Assembly: GCA_963728825.1 (NCBI GenBank)
Contig: CAVSLA010000006.1
Span: 310,001 to 374,000 of the forward strand
DNA length: 64,000 nucleotides
Direction: 5' to 3'
From: CAVREM01 sp963728825
GTDB taxonomy: Bacteria; Acidobacteriota; Vicinamibacteria; Vicinamibacterales; CAVVIG01
Position numbers and translations under genes: made by a program. Shown here in pieces: positions 24,242-32,672 of this stretch. How positions within the stretch are numbered: position 1 is the stretch's first letter; each line of letters opens with the position of its first letter. Below the pieces are notes generated by a model. It saw only the letters and a program-made list of their open reading frames with translations. It made no database searches and was not told the DNA's origin.

Positions 24242-25327
24242 ATGCTTTTTCACCTGTTGTACTCGCTGCAGGATCAATTGTCCGCGTTGAACGTGACGCG
24301 TTACATCACGTTCCGGACGACCATCGCGAGTTTGTCGGCGCTGGCGCTGAGCCTGCTGCTCGGCCCCTGGATGATCCGGAAGCTGCGCGAGTTCCAGGTG
24401 GGCCAGGTGATTCGACTGGAGGGGCCCACCTCGCATCGACCCAAAGCCGGCACGCCGACGATGGGCGGTCTGCTGATCCTCACGGCGGCGCTGGTTCCGA
24501 CGCTGCTGTGGGCGGATCTGCGCAACGAGTACATCTGGATCGCGGTGCTGAGCACGGCCGCGTTCGGCGGTGTCGGCTTTCTCGACGACTATCTGAAGAT
24601 CGTTCGACGCGATCATCACGGCCTCTGGCCGCGCTACAAGCTCGCCGGTCAGGCGACCATCGCGCTGGCAGTCGGCATCGTGCTGCTGATCCTCGCGCAG
24701 CAGGGTCAGTACAACACCCGCCTGATCTTTCCGTTCATCAAGTGGCTGATTCCCGATCTCGGCTGGTTGTACGTCCCGTTCACGGTGCTGGTGTTCGTCT
24801 GGTGGTCGAACGCCGTCAACCTGACCGATGGCCTCGACGGGCTGGCGATCAGCACGTTCGCCATTTCCGCCGCGACGTTCACCGGGCTGGCCTACGTGAC
24901 GGGGCACCGGGTGCTCGCCGATTACCTGCTGCTGGTCCACTTCGAACAGGCCGGCGAGCTGACGGTGTTCTGCGGTGCCCTGGTCGGCGCCTCGCTGGGA
25001 TTCCTCTGGTACAACGCCTACCCGGCGGAAATCTTCATGGGCGACGTGGGATCGCTGGCGCTCGGCGCCGCCCTCGCGACGGTCGCCGCGTTGATCAAGC
25101 AGGAGCTGCTGCTGTTCCTCGTCGGCGGCGTGTTTCTGCTGGAAGCGGCGTCGGTCGTCATTCAGGTCGCGTCGTTCAAATTGACCGGCAAGCGGGTTTT
25201 CAGGATGGCGCCCATCCACCATCACTTCGAGCTGATCGGCTGGAGCGAACCGAAGGTCATCGCGCGCTTCGTGATTCTCGCCATCATTTTTGCGCTGTTC
25301 AGTCTGACGACGTTGAAGCTGCGGTGA
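24242..25327 (+). CDS. mraY: phospho-N-acetylmuramoyl-pentapeptide-transferase MraY
   Basis: A 361-residue integral membrane enzyme with about ten transmembrane helices. Conserved elements: the N-terminal region MLFHLLYSLQDQLSALNVTR, HRPKAGTPTMGGLLIL, the Asp-rich VGFLDDYLKI, AVNLTDGLDGLAI, WYNAYPAEIFMGDVGSLALG, and APIHHHFEL with the HHH motif. It transfers phospho-MurNAc-pentapeptide to undecaprenyl phosphate, forming lipid I at the inner face of the membrane. Gap from murE is only 5 bp. Confidence 0.97.
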   Translation: MLFHLLYSLQDQLSALNVTRYITFRTTIASLSALALSLLLGPWMIRKLREFQVGQVIRLEGPTSHRPKAGTPTMGGLLILTAALVPTLLWADLRNEYIWIAVLSTAAFGGVGFLDDYLKIVRRDHHGLWPRYKLAGQATIALAVGIVLLILAQQGQYNTRLIFPFIKWLIPDLGWLYVPFTVLVFVWWSNAVNLTDGLDGLAISTFAISAATFTGLAYVTGHRVLADYLLLVHFEQAGELTVFCGALVGASLGFLWYNAYPAEIFMGDVGSLALGAALATVAALIKQELLLFLVGGVFLLEAASVVIQVASFKLTGKRVFRMAPIHHHFELIGWSEPKVIARFVILAIIFALFSLTTLKLR

Positions 25328-25373
25328 ACGAACGCAAGCTGGACGCTCGGGGCTCGGGGCTGGAGAGACGAAG

Positions 25374-26741
25374 TTGGCATTTTCTGTCGAGGGCAAACGT
25401 GTGACGGTCGTCGGCGCCGCCCGCAGTGGCATTGCTGCCGCCCGCCTGCTGATTGAGCGCGGCGCCAGCGTGACGCTCTCAGATACGCGCGCCGACGTGC
25501 CAGAGGCACGGCCCCTCGCGGATCTGGGCGTGGCACTCGAGACCGGCGGCCACCAGACCGCGACGTTGAGCACGGCCGATCTGGTGGTGTTGAGCCCGGG
25601 CGTGCCGCCGGAACAACCCGCCGTCGCCGCCGCCCGCGCCAGCGGCGTGCCGATCGTCGGCGAAGTGGAGCTCGCCTCGCGTTGGCTGCTCGGCCGCATC
25701 ATCGCGGTCACCGGTACGAAAGGAAAGTCGACGACGACGGCGCTGACCGGCCGGATGCTCGAGGCCGCCGGCTTCAAGGTCACCGTCGGCGGCAATATCG
25801 GCGCGCCGCTCAGCGCCCAGGTCGCCGATTCGACGCGCGACACGCTGCATGTGGTCGAGACGAGCAGTTTTCAGCTCGAGCAGATCGAGACGTTCCGTCC
25901 GTGGATCGCCGTGATGTTGAATTTTTCGCCCGATCACCTCGATCGTCATCCGACGGTCGACGCCTACGCCGCGGCGAAGGCGCGGATCTTCGAGAACCAG
26001 ACGCCCGACGACTGGTCGGTGGTGAACGCCGACGATCCGTTCGTCCTGCAGCTGGCGCGGCGCGGTCGGGCGACGCCGCGCGTGTTTGCCCGCACGGCGC
26101 AGGTCGAGCACGGCACCGCGATCGCGAATGGCTGGATCGTCAATCGAAGTGGTACCGCCGTGAAGCGCCTGGTGCCGCTCGACGCGATTCACCTGATCGG
26201 ACCGCATCTCGTCTCGGACGTCATGGCGGCGGCAACGGTCGGTGCCATTGCCGGCGCCGAATCGGCGGCCATGACCGCGGCGGTCGATGCCTTCAAGGGG
26301 CTCGAGCACGCGATGGAGCTGGTGGCCGAGATTGGCGGCGTCCGATTCGTCAACGATTCGAAGGCGACCAACGTCGAGTCGGCTCGCCGTTCGATCGAGA
26401 GCTTCGCCGCCAACCTCGTGCCGATTGTCGGCGGGCGGTTCAAAGGCGGCGATCTCAGCTTGCTTCGGGCGCCAATCGCCGCACGGGCCCGTGCCGTCGT
26501 CGCGATCGGTGAGTCGCGCCTGCTGGTGCAGGAGGCGCTCGAAGGCGCTGCCGACGTTCACCCGGCCGAAACCTTGGAAGAGGCGGTCCGGATGGCGTTT
26601 CAGCTCGCGAAGCCGGGCGGCGTGGTGCTGCTGGCGCCGGCGTGCGCGAGCTTCGACATGTTTCGGGATTACGCCGAACGCGGGCGGCGGTTCAAAGAGG
26701 AAGTGGCGCGGTTGGCGCGTGGCGAAGGTGAACGTCTGTGA
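25374..26741 (+). CDS. murD: UDP-N-acetylmuramoylalanine-D-glutamate ligase MurD
   Basis: A 455-residue Mur ligase starting at TTG with a GGAG Shine-Dalgarno (25362-25365). Domain 1 has VTVVGAARSGIAAARLL; the ATP loop is IAVTGTKGKSTTTALTGRML; the central domain has GNIGAPLS, ETSSFQLEQIETFRPWIAVM, LNFSPDHLDRH; the C-terminal domain has VNDSKATNVESARRSI and a final LLAPACASFDMFRDYAERG. MurD adds D-Glu to UDP-MurNAc-Ala. The 46-bp gap before it contains two GCTCGGG heptamers, possibly a remnant of the heptamer repeats seen elsewhere. Confidence 0.96.
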   Translation: MAFSVEGKRVTVVGAARSGIAAARLLIERGASVTLSDTRADVPEARPLADLGVALETGGHQTATLSTADLVVLSPGVPPEQPAVAAARASGVPIVGEVELASRWLLGRIIAVTGTKGKSTTTALTGRMLEAAGFKVTVGGNIGAPLSAQVADSTRDTLHVVETSSFQLEQIETFRPWIAVMLNFSPDHLDRHPTVDAYAAAKARIFENQTPDDWSVVNADDPFVLQLARRGRATPRVFARTAQVEHGTAIANGWIVNRSGTAVKRLVPLDAIHLIGPHLVSDVMAAATVGAIAGAESAAMTAAVDAFKGLEHAMELVAEIGGVRFVNDSKATNVESARRSIESFAANLVPIVGGRFKGGDLSLLRAPIAARARAVVAIGESRLLVQEALEGAADVHPAETLEEAVRMAFQLAKPGGVVLLAPACASFDMFRDYAERGRRFKEEVARLARGEGERL

Positions 26742-26744
26742 GTG

Positions 26745-26863
26745 GTGAGCAGTCGTCAGTCGGTCTCTTGCGGTAGAGGACTGGCTGCTGGGAACACAGG
26801 CTGCCCCGGCCTGTGAAGCTGGTGCCCCTTCCCGAGGCCGACTGACGACCGCTGACCGCTCAC
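26745..26863. repeat. inverted arms of 7-bp-periodic repeat between murD and ftsW
   Basis: The left arm (26745-26763) is complementary to the right arm (26838-26863). The right arm read in reverse carries one extra 7-bp unit (GGTCAGC) that the left lacks, so the arms differ by exactly one heptamer. Inside the 74-bp spacer is a smaller perfect hairpin, CACAGGC (26795-26801) with GCCTGTG (26809-26815). The element nearly fills the intergenic space. Confidence 0.85.
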
Positions 26864-26903
26864 AGTATGTCGGGTGATGTGGGGCTGGGCTTTATAGATC
26901 CGA

Positions 26904-28004
26904 ATGGCACGGAAACTCAAGTCCGACCGGATTCTGTTTCTGACCACCATTCTGCTGGTGGCGGTCAGCATCGTCATGGTCTACAGCGCCTCCGCCGTGA
27001 TGGCCGACGAGCGCTACGGCCAGCCCTATTTCTTTTTGATCAAGCAGCTGATGTTTGCCACGCTCGGCGTTGCGCTGCTGGCCGTGGTGATGCGCATCGA
27101 CTACCGCATGTACCGGGAGCCGGTCTTCATCTGGTCGTTTTTCGGCCTTGTCTGCCTGGCGCTGGTGGCGGTGTTGTTCGCCCCGAAGATCGCCGGCGCG
27201 CGCCGATGGTTCTCGATCGGCGGGCTTGGCATCCAGCCATCCGAGCTGGCGAAGGTCAGCATGGTCGTCTTCATCGCCGCGCTGCTCGAACGCCGCATGC
27301 ACCGGATCAACGAAGTCACCTACGCACTTCTGCCGATCACCCTCATCGTCGCGTCGTTCGTCGGCTTGATTCTCCTGGAGCCGGACTTCGGCACCGCGAT
27401 GTCGCTGGCGCTCATCGCGGCGGTGATGGTGTTCGCCGCCGGGGTGAGCTACGTCTACGTCGCCGGGGCGGCGCTGACGATGCTGCCGCTGATTGCGACG
27501 CTGGTCATGGCGTTTCCGTACCGACGCCAGCGGCTGATGGCCTTTCTCAATCCCTGGGACGATCCGCTGGGCAGCGGTTTTCAGATCATCCAGTCGCTGA
27601 TCGCCGTCGGCACCGGCGGGATTACCGGCCGAGGGCTGATGAACGGTGTGCAGAAGCTCTTTTATCTGCCGGAAGCGCATACCGACTTCATTTATGCGGT
27701 CATCGCGGAAGAGTTGGGCTTCATCGGCGCGAGCTGCCTGCTGTTCTGCTTTTGTGTAATGACCTGGCGTGGGTTGCGCATCGCGCTCCAGGCTCACGAT
27801 GCGTTCGGCGCATTCCTGGCGCTCGGCGTGACCACGATGTTCGCCATTCAGGCTTTCGTCAACATGAGCGTCGTGCTCGGAATACTGCCGACCAAAGGCA
27901 TCCCGCTGCCGTTCGTCAGCAGCGGCGGGTCGTCGATGCTCGTCAATCTGGTCGGCATGGGCGTCCTGCTGAACGTGTCGCAGCACACGACGAGCGAGGC
28001 ATGA
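26904..28004 (+). CDS. ftsW: septal peptidoglycan polymerase FtsW (SEDS)
   Basis: A 366-residue SEDS protein with about ten transmembrane helices. Conserved blocks: MVYSASAVMADERYG after the first helix, ARRWFSIGGLGIQPSELAKV, LLEPDFGTAMSLALIA (including the catalytic Asp region of SEDS glycosyltransferases), FLNPWDDPLGSGFQIIQSLI, GGITGRGLMNGVQKLFYLPE, HTDFIYAVIAEELGFIGA, and LPTKGIPLPFVSSGGSSM. FtsW polymerises lipid II at the septum with FtsI. It lies between murD and murG in the usual order. Confidence 0.96.
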   Translation: MARKLKSDRILFLTTILLVAVSIVMVYSASAVMADERYGQPYFFLIKQLMFATLGVALLAVVMRIDYRMYREPVFIWSFFGLVCLALVAVLFAPKIAGARRWFSIGGLGIQPSELAKVSMVVFIAALLERRMHRINEVTYALLPITLIVASFVGLILLEPDFGTAMSLALIAAVMVFAAGVSYVYVAGAALTMLPLIATLVMAFPYRRQRLMAFLNPWDDPLGSGFQIIQSLIAVGTGGITGRGLMNGVQKLFYLPEAHTDFIYAVIAEELGFIGASCLLFCFCVMTWRGLRIALQAHDAFGAFLALGVTTMFAIQAFVNMSVVLGILPTKGIPLPFVSSGGSSMLVNLVGMGVLLNVSQHTTSEA

Positions 28005-28012
28005 ACAGGAAA

Positions 28013-28079
28013 GGGGACGGGGATATTTTTCGTCATGGCAGCCCACGGCCGGCCGGATCCGAAACAGATCCCCGTCCCC
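28013..28079. repeat. REP-like 20-bp inverted repeat at the murG start
   Basis: Arms at 28013-28032 (begins GGGGACGGGGAT, ends TTTCG) and 28060-28079 (CGAAACAGATCCCCGTCCCC) pair over 20 bp with two mismatches, leaving a 27-nt loop that contains the murG ATG. GGGGACGGGGAT/AGATCCCCGTCCCC palindromes resemble bacterial REP elements mobilised by RAYT transposases (resemblance from general knowledge; no RAYT gene is in the window). Confidence 0.8.
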
Positions 28080-29171
28080 ATTCGGGTCGTCATTGCCGGC
28101 GGGGGCACTGGAGGGCATCTGTATCCGGGGATTGCGGTGGCGCGCGAGCTGCTGTCGCGGTACCCGGCTGCGCAGGTCTCGTTCGCCGGAACGGCTCGCG
28201 GCATCGAAGCGCGCGTGCTGCCGCGAGAGGGGTTTCCGCTCGACCTGATTCGCAGCGCCGGACTGAAGGGCAAATCGATTGCCGAGCGGGCGCGCGGAGC
28301 CGTGCTGGTACCGCTTGGCCTGATCGACGCCGCGCGGATCATCGCCTCGCGACGTCCCGCTCTGGTGATCGGCGTCGGGGGGTACAGCTCCGGCCCGGTG
28401 GTTCTGGCGGCGGCGCTCCGCGGCGTGCCGACGATGCTCCTCGAGCAGAACGCTGTGCCAGGGCTGACGAATCGGCTGCTCGGACCGCTGGTCCGCGCGG
28501 CGGCGGTTTCATTCGAATCGACACGGAGGTTTTTCGGAGCGAAGGCGTTCGTCAGCGGCAACCCGGTTCGACCGGAGTTCCTGCAGGCGGTCGAACCACC
28601 ACAGGAGTCGGGCGCGAATGACGATGCATCGGGCGTCGGGATCCTAGTTTTTGGCGGCTCTCAGGGCGCGCACGCGATCAATCTGGCCATGGTGGAGGCA
28701 GCGCCGCAGCTGGCGGCCGGCGGTCACCGTCTTCGTCTCGCACACCAGACAGGAGAGCGAGATGTGGAGATGGTGCGCGCCGCCTACCGGGAGACGGGGC
28801 TGGCGGCCGAGGTCGAGCCGTTCTTCTTCGACATGGGACGGCGCCTCCGACAAGCGGACCTGATCGTCAGCCGGGCTGGCGCGACGACGTTGGCCGAGAT
28901 CACGGCCGCCGGCAAGCCGGCGATTCTGATCCCGCTGCCGACCGCGACCGATGACCACCAGCGGCGAAACGCCGAGGCGCTCGCATCAGCCGGCGCCGCG
29001 GAACTGCTGCTGCAGTCCGATGCCGCCGGCGGCGCACTGGGCCGGAGGATTCTGACGCTGGCGACCGACGCCACTACGCGCCAACGCATGGCGACGGCAG
29101 CTCGCAGACTGGCAAGGCCCGATGCGGCGAAAGAAATCGTCGATCGAGCGCTCGAGCTGATCGGGACGTAG
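28035..29171 (+). CDS. murG: UDP-GlcNAc:lipid I GlcNAc transferase MurG
   Basis: A 378-residue GT-B glycosyltransferase. The conserved start of the family, RVVIAGGGTGGHLYPGIAVA, appears only after about 17 extra residues (MAAHGRPDPKQIP...), which are encoded by a REP-like palindrome; this ATG sits in its loop. No ATG/GTG lies closer to the conserved region, so the N-terminal extension is probably real or translation starts at a rarer codon. Other motifs: GVGGYSSGPVVLAA, LEQNAVPGLTNRLL, FGGSQGAHAINLAM, SRAGATTLAEITAAGKPAIL and PLPTATDDHQRRNAE. MurG makes lipid II. Confidence 0.95.
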   Translation: MAAHGRPDPKQIPVPIRVVIAGGGTGGHLYPGIAVARELLSRYPAAQVSFAGTARGIEARVLPREGFPLDLIRSAGLKGKSIAERARGAVLVPLGLIDAARIIASRRPALVIGVGGYSSGPVVLAAALRGVPTMLLEQNAVPGLTNRLLGPLVRAAAVSFESTRRFFGAKAFVSGNPVRPEFLQAVEPPQESGANDDASGVGILVFGGSQGAHAINLAMVEAAPQLAAGGHRLRLAHQTGERDVEMVRAAYRETGLAAEVEPFFFDMGRRLRQADLIVSRAGATTLAEITAAGKPAILIPLPTATDDHQRRNAEALASAGAAELLLQSDAAGGALGRRILTLATDATTRQRMATAARRLARPDAAKEIVDRALELIGT

Positions 29172-29179
29172 GGGCGCAG

Positions 29180-30592
29180 GTGCTTGGCAAGACGCGGCGG
29201 GTGCACTTCATCGGGATTGGCGGAATCGGCATGAGCGGGATTGCCGAACTGCTCGTCAACTTGGGATACATGGTGACTGGCTCAGACCAGAAGCAATCGA
29301 CTGTCACTGACCGGCTCGCCACCCTCGGCGTGCGTGTCGCGATCGGTCATGCGAGCGAACACGTCGGCGGCGCCGATGTCGTGGTCGTGACGTCGGCGGT
29401 GCCGCGCGGCAATCCCGAGGTCGCCGAAGCCGTGCGGCGGCAGATTCCGGTGATTCCCCGCGCCGAGATGCTCGCCGAGCTGATGCGGCTGCGCTACGCG
29501 ATCGCGGTCGCCGGCGCCCACGGCAAGACCACGACGACGTCGATGATTGCGCTGATGCTCGAACGGGCCGGCCTTGATCCGACCGCGGTGATCGGCGGGC
29601 GGCTCAGCGCCTTCGGCAGCAACGCACGGCTCGGCCGCGGCGAGCTGATGGTGGCTGAGGCGGATGAGAGCGATCGCTCGTTCCTGAAGCTGTTTCCGAC
29701 GGTGGCAGTCATTACCAACATCGATCACGAACACCTCGAGAGCTACGGCAGTTTCAGCGACCTGCAGCAGGCGTTCGTCGACTTCGCCAACAAGGTGCCG
29801 TTCTACGGCACGGTGATCGCGTGCGCCGATGATCCCAACCTCGCCGCGGCGCTGCCGCGGATGACGAGGCGCGTGATCACCTATGGGCTCGACGCGCCGT
29901 CGGCGGACCTCACCGCCAGCGACGTGCAGCTGGGACCGCTGTCGGTTCGAGCGAGAGTGCTGCGCCGCGCGCGCCGCTCCGACGACCCGGCCCAGGCGGT
30001 GATCGCGCTCGGCTCGATCGTGCTGAACGTCCCCGGCCGTCACAATCTCTTGAACGCCCTGGCGGCGCTGGTGGTCGGCCTCGAGGTCGGTCTGCCGTTC
30101 GACCGGATCGTGCCCGGGCTCGAGGAGTTTCGCGGCGCCGAGCGGCGCTTCGAGGTGCGCGGCGAGCCGCACGGCGTGCTGGTCGTCGACGACTACGGGC
30201 ATCACCCGACCGAAATCGCCGCGGTTCTCGAGGCAGCCCGGCCGCTCCAGCGGCGCACGATCGTCGCCTTTCAACCGCACCGCTTCACGCGCACGGCGGC
30301 GCTGCTGGATGCCTTCGGCCCGGCGCTCGCCGCCGCGTCGCACGTGGTCTTGACCGACATCTACGCCGCCGGCGAGGAGCCGATGCCGGGCGTCACGCTC
30401 GACGCGCTGGCCGAATCTGTGCGTCGCTGCGTTGCCGGGCCGGTCGACGTGGTGCCCCGGCTCGATGATGTTCCGGCGGCTATCGCGAAGATTGCCAGGC
30501 GCGGCGATCTGGTGATTACGCTCGGCGCCGGCTCGATCGGCACGGTTGCTGACCGCTTGATCCAGATCCTCGCGGCGCGGGGTGACGCATGA
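29180..30592 (+). CDS. murC: UDP-N-acetylmuramate-L-alanine ligase MurC
   Basis: A 470-residue Mur ligase starting at GTG 8 bp after murG. The N-terminal Rossmann domain opens with RVHFIGIGGIGMSGIAELL, the MurC hallmark. The ATP loop is IAVAGAHGKTTTTSMIALML; then EADESDRSFLKLFPTVAVIT, NIDHEHLESYGSF, NVPGRHNLLNALAA, and the C-terminal VVDDYGHHPTEIAAVLEAA and FQPHRFTRTAALLDAF. MurC attaches L-Ala to UDP-MurNAc. In many bacteria murB and ddl follow; here ftsQ follows directly with a 4-bp overlap. Confidence 0.97.
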   Translation: MLGKTRRVHFIGIGGIGMSGIAELLVNLGYMVTGSDQKQSTVTDRLATLGVRVAIGHASEHVGGADVVVVTSAVPRGNPEVAEAVRRQIPVIPRAEMLAELMRLRYAIAVAGAHGKTTTTSMIALMLERAGLDPTAVIGGRLSAFGSNARLGRGELMVAEADESDRSFLKLFPTVAVITNIDHEHLESYGSFSDLQQAFVDFANKVPFYGTVIACADDPNLAAALPRMTRRVITYGLDAPSADLTASDVQLGPLSVRARVLRRARRSDDPAQAVIALGSIVLNVPGRHNLLNALAALVVGLEVGLPFDRIVPGLEEFRGAERRFEVRGEPHGVLVVDDYGHHPTEIAAVLEAARPLQRRTIVAFQPHRFTRTAALLDAFGPALAAASHVVLTDIYAAGEEPMPGVTLDALAESVRRCVAGPVDVVPRLDDVPAAIAKIARRGDLVITLGAGSIGTVADRLIQILAARGDA

Positions 30593-31410
30593 GCCGCGTG
30601 GCCGCGCCGTCGGACCGGCGCTTCCGTCGCGTGCATGTCAAGCCGTCGCGCAAGCGGGGGCGGCTCGCGGCGGCGCTGCGGCCGGCCCTGAAGGTGCTCG
30701 CGCTCGGCGCGCTGATGGCCTACGCGCTCTACCGCGGCGGCAATGTCGTGGCGCACGCCCGCGTGCTGCAGATCGACGACATCGTCGTGCGCGGCAACGG
30801 CCGCCTGTCGAGCGGTGAAGTGCTGGCGGTGCTGAGCGGGCTGCGCGGCGAAAACATCGTGCTCACCGATCTCGATGCCTGGCGGCGGCGGCTGATGGCA
30901 TCGCCGTGGGTCCGTGACGCGGCGCTGCGCCGCTCGCTGCCATCGACCGTCGAGGTCGTTGTCACCGAACGAGCGCCGATCGCGATCGGCCGCATCAGCG
31001 GTGAGCTCTATCTCGTCGACGAGCGCGGAACGGTAATCGACCAGTACGGCCCGCACTACGCCGACCTGGATCTGCCGATCGTCGACGGGCTGGCGGCGCT
31101 GGCAACCGGCGGGGCGATGCTCGACGAAGCACGCGCCGACCTCGCCGCCCGGCTGATCGAGTCACTGCAAGCCGAACCGGAGGTGGCGACCCAGCTGTCC
31201 CAGGTGGATGTCAGCGACGTGCACAACGCCAAGGTCATGCTGAACGACGACCCGGCGGTGATCTTCGTCGGACGGGATCGATTCCTGCCGCGCATCCGCA
31301 CCTATCTGCAGCTGGCGGCGACGTTGCGCGAGAGGGTGCCGGATATCGACTACGTCGATCTCCGCTTCGACGATCGGATTTATGTGAGACCCAGGCGTGC
31401 GACTCGGTAA
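30589..31410 (+). CDS. ftsQ: cell division protein FtsQ/DivIB-like
   Basis: A 273-residue bitopic protein: a strongly basic cytoplasmic N-terminus (RRVHVKPSRKRGR), one membrane segment (~38-58), a POTRA domain starting at LQIDDIVVRGNGRLSSGEVL, and the FtsQ beta domain with MASPWVRDAALRRSLPSTVE and VTERAPIAIGRISGELYLVD. FtsQ links early (FtsA/Z) and late (FtsL/B/W/I) divisome parts. It overlaps murC and precedes ftsA by 11 bp. Confidence 0.93.
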   Translation: MSRVAAPSDRRFRRVHVKPSRKRGRLAAALRPALKVLALGALMAYALYRGGNVVAHARVLQIDDIVVRGNGRLSSGEVLAVLSGLRGENIVLTDLDAWRRRLMASPWVRDAALRRSLPSTVEVVVTERAPIAIGRISGELYLVDERGTVIDQYGPHYADLDLPIVDGLAALATGGAMLDEARADLAARLIESLQAEPEVATQLSQVDVSDVHNAKVMLNDDPAVIFVGRDRFLPRIRTYLQLAATLRERVPDIDYVDLRFDDRIYVRPRRATR

Positions 31411-31421
31411 ACGGGAGGCAG

Positions 31422-32660
31422 ATGGCGCGTAAGGAGCGGTACCTGGTCGGCCTCGACGTCGGGACGTCCAAGGTGACCGCGGTCGTCGCCGAGCTGATGG
31501 AGCGCGGCGGGCTCGACGTGGTCGGCATCGGCGTCGCCGAATCGCGGGGCATCCGGCGCGGCGTGGTGGTCAACCTCGAGGCGGCGGTCGATTCGATCAA
31601 GAAGGCGATTGAAGAAGCGGAGCTGATGGCCGGCGTCGAAATCGACTCGGTGCATCTGGCGCTGTCGGGCCCGCACATCAAGGGCTTCAACAGCCGCGGC
31701 GTGATTGCGGTCGCCGGCAAGAACCGGGAGATCACGCGTGAAGACGTGCGCCGGGCGATCGACGCGGCGAAGGCGGTCTCGCTGCCGACCGGCCGGGAAA
31801 TTCTGCATGTGCTGCCGCAGGATTTCGTCGTCGACGAACAGGACGGCATCGGCGCGCCGGTCGGAATGACCGGCGCGCGTCTCGAGGTCAACGTCCACAT
31901 CGTCACCGGCAGCCAGAGCTCGACGCAGAACATTGTCGCGTGCGTGAACCGGGCGGGGGTCAACGTCGCCGAGACGGTGGTCGAACAGCTCGCGGCGAGC
32001 GAGTCGGTGCTGACCGACGACGAGAAGGAACTGGGCGTGGCGCTGGTCGATATCGGCGGCGGCACGACCGACATCGCGATCTACGAGCGCGGCAGCCTCT
32101 GGCACACCGCGGTGATCGGCATCGGCGGCGACCATTTCACGAACGACATCGCGGTCGGCCTGCGCACCCCGGTGCCTGACGCGGAAAAGATCAAGCGCAA
32201 ATGCGGGTGCGCGCTGTCCGGCATGGTCGACGAAGACGAAACGATGGAGGTCGCCAGCGTCGGCGGTCGCAAGCCGCGCGTGATGGCGCGCCGCATCCTG
32301 TCGGAGATTCTGCAGCCCCGGGCCGAGGAGATCTTTCATCTGGTCTGGGACGAGATTCGCCGCGCCGGCTACGAGAAGAGTCTCAATTCCGGCATCGTGC
32401 TGACCGGCGGCGGCGCGATCCTCGACGGCATGCCGGAGATTGCCGAACAGATTTTCGATCTGCCGATCCGGCGCGGTTGTCCGGGCGGCGTGGGCGGCCT
32501 GGCCGACCACGTCAACAGCCCGACGTTCGCCACCGGCGTCGGCCTCACGTTGTACGGGTATCGGAACGCCAGCGGCGACGCAGGCCGCGCGCCGGTCGGC
32601 GCCGGCGCGCTCGTCAGAGTCGCCGGCCGGCTCAGAGGGTTGTTTCGGGAATTTTTCTGA
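31422..32660 (+). CDS. ftsA: cell division protein FtsA
   Basis: A 412-residue actin-fold ATPase: phosphate-1 loop YLVGLDVGTSKVTAVVAELM, 1C domain with SVHLALSGPHIKGFNSRGVI, SHS2-like region, phosphate-2 VALVDIGGGTTDIAIYERG, HFTNDIAVGLRTP and adenosine motif GIVLTGGGAILDGM. The C-terminus ends in RVAGRLRGLFREFF, a basic/hydrophobic amphipathic helix suited to membrane targeting. FtsA tethers FtsZ filaments to the membrane; ftsZ follows 12 bp later. Confidence 0.96.
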   Translation: MARKERYLVGLDVGTSKVTAVVAELMERGGLDVVGIGVAESRGIRRGVVVNLEAAVDSIKKAIEEAELMAGVEIDSVHLALSGPHIKGFNSRGVIAVAGKNREITREDVRRAIDAAKAVSLPTGREILHVLPQDFVVDEQDGIGAPVGMTGARLEVNVHIVTGSQSSTQNIVACVNRAGVNVAETVVEQLAASESVLTDDEKELGVALVDIGGGTTDIAIYERGSLWHTAVIGIGGDHFTNDIAVGLRTPVPDAEKIKRKCGCALSGMVDEDETMEVASVGGRKPRVMARRILSEILQPRAEEIFHLVWDEIRRAGYEKSLNSGIVLTGGGAILDGMPEIAEQIFDLPIRRGCPGGVGGLADHVNSPTFATGVGLTLYGYRNASGDAGRAPVGAGALVRVAGRLRGLFREFF

Positions 32661-32672
32661 AGGGAGCGACGA

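Noticed and set aside
22722..25327. Possibility that murF is fused to murE or mraY
   Set aside because: Both proteins have normal lengths and domain content; there is no space or extra Mur-ligase domain.
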